Below are positions 60,679-64,000 of a DNA stretch of 64,000 nt, piece by piece (position 1 is the first letter of the stretch; each line of letters starts with the position of its first letter). The stretch covers positions 1,717,305 to 1,781,304 of the forward strand of contig JADCRB010000021.1 in the NCBI GenBank assembly GCA_021464245.1. The letters are read 5' to 3'. The DNA is from Carallia brachiata. Its lineage: Eukaryota > Streptophyta > Magnoliopsida > Malpighiales > Rhizophoraceae. The position numbers and the translations under genes are program-made. The notes under the pieces were generated by a model. The model did no database searches. It saw only the letters and a list, made by a program, of their open reading frames with translations, and was not told the origin of the DNA.

Positions 60679-62300
60679 ACTACTTTGAAAAACAGGGAAA
60701 ATGACGACTTTGGAAACGGCATGCATAATCCTTCTGTTATTCGGAAAAGAAATCCCACTAGAAAGAAGAATTCCTTGTTCTGAATTTTTCTTGTTTGTTT
60801 TCTTTTATTTGTTTTTTTTATTTGTGTGTGTGTATGTTTCAATGTCTGGCTATTCCGTGTCACATGTGGATTTCCTATCCTGCCAGAGAAATTTAGAAGT
60901 TTATAGGATTTCCAAACCTGCCGGTGCAATTCGGTTTCATTTGATTCCAAGAATTGTCAACCAAAATAGGAAGCGTCTTCATCATGAGGCTTTGGCAAGT
61001 GCAAAAATATGTGGGCACTGGTGGAGATTCCTTGTTTAATTAGACTCATCAATCATAAAGAGTAAAGCTCCTTTTATAAAAGTATCATCAAACACCCATT
61101 TAGCTCCCAAGAAACCTTTCTTTCTGTCGGCTTTCAAGTACTCAAATCAAATCTCATCATGCTTGCATTGAAAAATCCTTTGCCTCTATTGGCCAAATGG
61201 GGTCTTCATATTTTTCCATCACAGCTATAGTACCATTACCAATCCGGATTAGCACCCCCGACCCCAAAAGTTGATCCGCACAATTTGGGACAATTTTTCG
61301 GAGGGGGCGGGTACGGACCCCAAAAATGTTCTGTTGCAATTATCATCCCAATGATACAGAAAGACAACTTTTTCAAACCACACCATAATTTTTTACAATA
61401 AGAACAAAAATAATATGATATATATTTTTTATTCGCTACAAAAAATTTTGTAACTATTTTAAATAATTACCTTTTCATTTTATTCGGACACACGTTCGAA
61501 CAATACATATTCGGGGGCATGTGCCCTTTCCCTTTTCCAAAACAAGATTCTTTTCAATAGTTCATGAACTTACAGCCACACATTCTAGAAGAAGTGGGGA
61601 AGCTAAGCTATGTTCCTGGGGCATGCGTAAACTTTTCAAAGTCTATTGGATTTTTCTTTCAATCTGAAACACAAGCTATCTTTCCGGTGTCCAACAAAGA
61701 TTTTTTAGAAGGCCTTTAGTGATAATTTGTTGCTTAGAGTTTAAATTTTTATTTTAAAAAATCTTTAATTCTAATTTAACAAAAAAAAGAATGTGTGAGA
61801 TTTATTATAAAAAAAATTATTGTTGTTATTTTATTTATGACTCAATAACTTTATAAATAGAAAAAAAAAAAAGAAATTTATTGACAGGAAATTGAAAGAT
61901 TTGTGGGGACCAGGAGAAGACTTTTTATATTATCAAGCCACAACATCCATTCCCGCGCAGATTGCGTGTTGCTTGAAAATTTTGAACTCTTGGAATCCAG
62001 GAATCCTACACATTATTATTAAACTCTATGGAGAACAGGATAAGGTTTGACCATAGACCCATCAGAAGGCCAAATTCTTCTGATTAACAAAAGGTCAAAA
62101 TTTTCAGAAAATTATGGTAAAGGAATTAGTAAATGAGAGTTTACCGATTCACAATAATTATTACTGCTTTGAAAAACCAAGAAAAATAACGACTTTGAAA
62201 CGGCTTACAGAATCCTTCTGTAACTCGGAAAAGAAATCCCCCTGAAAAAGAGGAATTCCTTGTTCTGATTTTTTCTTGTTTCTTTTCTTTTCTTTTCATT

Positions 62301-62324
62301 GTGTGTGTGTGTGTGTGTGTGTGT
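62301..62324. repeat. GT microsatellite
   Basis: Twelve GT units in unit 2; the matching place in unit 1 (near 60825) has only a short interrupted GT run. Confidence 0.9.
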
Positions 62325-62459
62325 TTCAGTGTCTGGCTATTCCGCGTCACATGTGGATTTCTTATCCCGCCAAAGAAATAAAGAAGTAAATAGGATTTCC
62401 AAGCCAGCCGCTGCAATTCGGTTTCATTTGATTCCAAGAATTTCCAGCCAAAATAGGAA

Positions 62460-62543
62460 GCGTCTTCATCATGAGGCTTTGGCAGGCATAAATATTTGGA
62501 TGCGTCTTCATCACGAGGCTTTGGGAAGTATAAGTATTTGGAC
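62460..62543. repeat. 42-bp tandem duplication
   Basis: Two adjacent units begin GCGTCTTCATCATGAGGCTT and GCGTCTTCATCACGAGGCTT and end at TATTTGGA(T/C). Unit 1 of the large duplication has only one such unit (near 60970), so this arose after the segment duplicated. Confidence 0.9.
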
Positions 62544-62572
62544 ACTGGTGGCGATTCGTTGTTTAATTAGAT

Positions 62573-62794
62573 GAGTATCAATACATGAACATAAAAAATT
62601 ATAAATGGAGAATAACTACAATATAATTAACTGATTCATTTGTGAAACTAAATAATTCATGTTTATAATAAAAAATCGATGAAAAATATGTTCATTTTTA
62701 ATATAAATATTAATTATTTGATTGTACAAATCAATTAATCGATTCACTATATATCATTATCGTCTATAATTTTTCGTGTCCATGTATCTTTTTC
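62573..62794. mobile_element. Mutator-type MITE (222 bp) inside unit 2
   Basis: The left end GAGTATCAATACATGAACAT continues AAAAAATTATAAATGG; the right end read inward is GAAAAAGATACATGGACACG then AAAAATTATAGACGA. It is flanked by exact 9-bp TAATTAGAT (62564-62572, 62795-62803). Unit 1 has the empty site near 61037 (TTTAATTAGACTCATC). Confidence 0.85.
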
Positions 62795-62973
62795 TAATTA
62801 GATTCATTAATCATAAAGAGTAAAGCTTTTTTGATAAAAGAATCATCATACACCCATAAAAAAAAATGTCCAAAAGAATTATCATGATGTACAGTGAGAA
62901 TCAGCAACATATCTACAAACAACGACCCATTGATAATGTGCAAGCCCATGAATCGGGTAACGCGTACAGCTAA

Positions 62974-64000
62974 CTAAGTGGTGAGGATTGGAGGAAGAAA
63001 CTCAGATTTGGACCCCACAACTAGAGCTGTGGTGTCAGGGAAGAATTCTGTCCCGGGAAGCTCCGCGAGGCCTCCCTCGCTGGTAATTCCAATGGGATAA
63101 GCAAGCAAATGGCCCGGCAAGTCACGTTGCAGTTCCTCAGAGGTGTAGAGGTCCCAGTTGCTGTTGGCAATTGTGTTTATCTTTCGGATACATTCCAGGC
63201 TCTCGGGTTGGCAGAAGCAGGAGGCATCAAGTATGCCAAGGTGCTCATACCACAATGACATCCTGAAGCCATGAATTTGACCCCTGGCTGGGTGTTTGGT
63301 GGCTAAGTGATACGGTTGATAGGCTCCCACGGCTATCTCTGTATCCCTGGAGCCATCCATTGATCTTTGATTGATGTTTGCTGATCCAATGATTATGTAT
63401 TCATCATCCACTGCAAAAACCAAGCGCTAGTCAACTTTTGGTAAAAATAAGGATGCTTGTAAAGTTAACCCTTTTGTTTTCTTTTCCTGGACTTACCAAT
63501 CATCATTTTTGCATGAACATAGATCATGAAACGCCTAGCTTGTTGAGCTCTGCTGTAGTCTGAATTGTGTTCAGGTCTCTCTGGAGGTGCATATTCCCCG
63601 TGCCGCACGATCTCTCGATTGCCAAGGCAAAAGAATGACAAGTAGTCCTTTGGATCTGCCTCAAGCCCCTTGGCGTTGATGGCTTCGGCTATGTCAGCGT
63701 ACATCATCTCCATTGTTCTCTTTTGCCAATTTAATATTGCTTGGACAGATCCGCTTTCTGGGATACCCTCTGGCCACATGGGAATGACAACGTAGACCGA
63801 GAACCTCTCTCCGGATTCAATCTTGCTAACGATCTTTAATGACAATTCTTTTGGGATCAGATGCAAAGCACCAACCTCCTCAACCTTTATGTCATTTGAC
63901 TTCCAGCAGTAAGAGCTTCCCAGGAAATATTGGTTTTCAATGTAAATGAAATTCTTTGCCCGCCTAATGGCATTGATGTAAGCATCCTGAATGCTTTTGT
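62974..64000 (-). CDS. PLDDELTA: Phospholipase D delta-like, C-terminal exons (partial)
   Basis: Two exons are visible: one running from beyond 64000 down to 63497, and the last, 63410-62974, joined in phase 1. The protein reads [20 protein letters not shown], then the second HKD catalytic motif split by the intron: [20 protein letters not shown] (His-x-Lys-x4-Asp). [18 protein letters not shown] follows, then a tail ending [10 protein letters not shown] before TAG. PLD hydrolyses phosphatidylcholine or -ethanolamine to phosphatidic acid, acting at membranes in stress signalling. The PPILTT end is typical of the delta class. The C2 domain and first HKD motif lie beyond the window. The frame is intact over 940 coding bases. 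Confidence 0.93.

Larger units (their letters stand above)
58646..61107. repeat. Tandem segmental duplication, unit 1
   Basis: This unit and the next (61108-62855) share long stretches in the same order: TTTCAAGTACT / CATCATGCTTGCATT; the ACTTACAGCCACACATTCTA segment; the GTTGCTTGAAAATTTTGAAC segment; the AATCCTTCTGT / GGAAAAGAAATCCC segment; and ATCATAAAGAGTAAAGCT followed by CACCCAT. Unit 1 carries a 1.1-kb insertion that unit 2 lacks. No protein is encoded in either unit. Confidence 0.85.
61108..62855. repeat. Tandem segmental duplication, unit 2
   Basis: Second copy of the 58646-61107 unit. Relative to unit 1 it has extra sequence at about 61175-61530, a 42-bp internal tandem duplication, an expanded GT run, and a 222-bp MITE at 62573. 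It lacks the 1.1-kb element. It ends about 120 bases before the phospholipase D stop codon region. Confidence 0.85.

Noticed and set aside
60701..62574. Paralogous plus-strand frames in the tandem duplication (SGYS.SHVDFLS.QRN)
   Set aside because: They are similar only because the DNA is duplicated; they contain microsatellites and frame differences and show no coding constraint.

Overview
The window is nuclear DNA from a flowering plant, almost certainly a core eudicot. Genes carry GT-AG introns, the spacers are AT-rich and full of short DNA transposons and microsatellites, and every recognisable product is a plant family (YABBY, EBF1, ENT8, plant POT1, PLD delta). I cannot name the species. 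I see no rRNA, canonical tRNA, CRISPR array, virus or bacterial-type operon. I found no exotic new system.

Layout: (1) 483-2077 (+), 3' exons of a YAB5-type YABBY transcription factor. (2) 2078-12520, spacer with two hAT-type elements. (3) 12648-14067 (+), nucleoside transporter ENT8. (4) 15240-16558 (-), TPR-like protein. (5) 16.6-21.9 kb, spacer with an alternating 92/74-bp minisatellite. (6) 21890-28687 (-), telomere protein POT1, ten coding exons, with a Tourist-like MITE in its fifth intron. (7) 30393-32903 (-), ethylene-pathway F-box protein EBF1. (8) 32.9-40.6 kb, spacer with another hAT-type element. (9) 40621-41639 (-), a small conserved plant protein of unknown function. (10) 44352-45825 (-), organellar-type ribosomal protein bL36. 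(11) 45.8-55.1 kb, spacer with two related Mutator-type MITEs, each with an exact 9-bp target duplication. (12) 55146-55797 (-), a 142-residue one-pass membrane protein family. (13) 58.6-62.9 kb, a non-coding tandem duplication whose two copies carry different transposon insertions and act as each other's empty-site control. (14) 62974-64000 (-), C-terminal exons of phospholipase D delta.

The genes are independent housekeeping or regulatory loci, not a pathway cluster. Two observations deserve most attention. First, the coding frames of three conserved genes are broken by what look like single-base deletions in short homopolymers: three in EBF1, one in POT1, one in the 40.6-kb gene. This suggests either assembly error or a decayed allele. 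Second, several complete mobile elements can be dated relative to the tandem duplication beside PLD delta.

Exon boundaries were placed by eye from GT-AG sites, reading phase and remembered family sequence. No alignment or transcript data were available.
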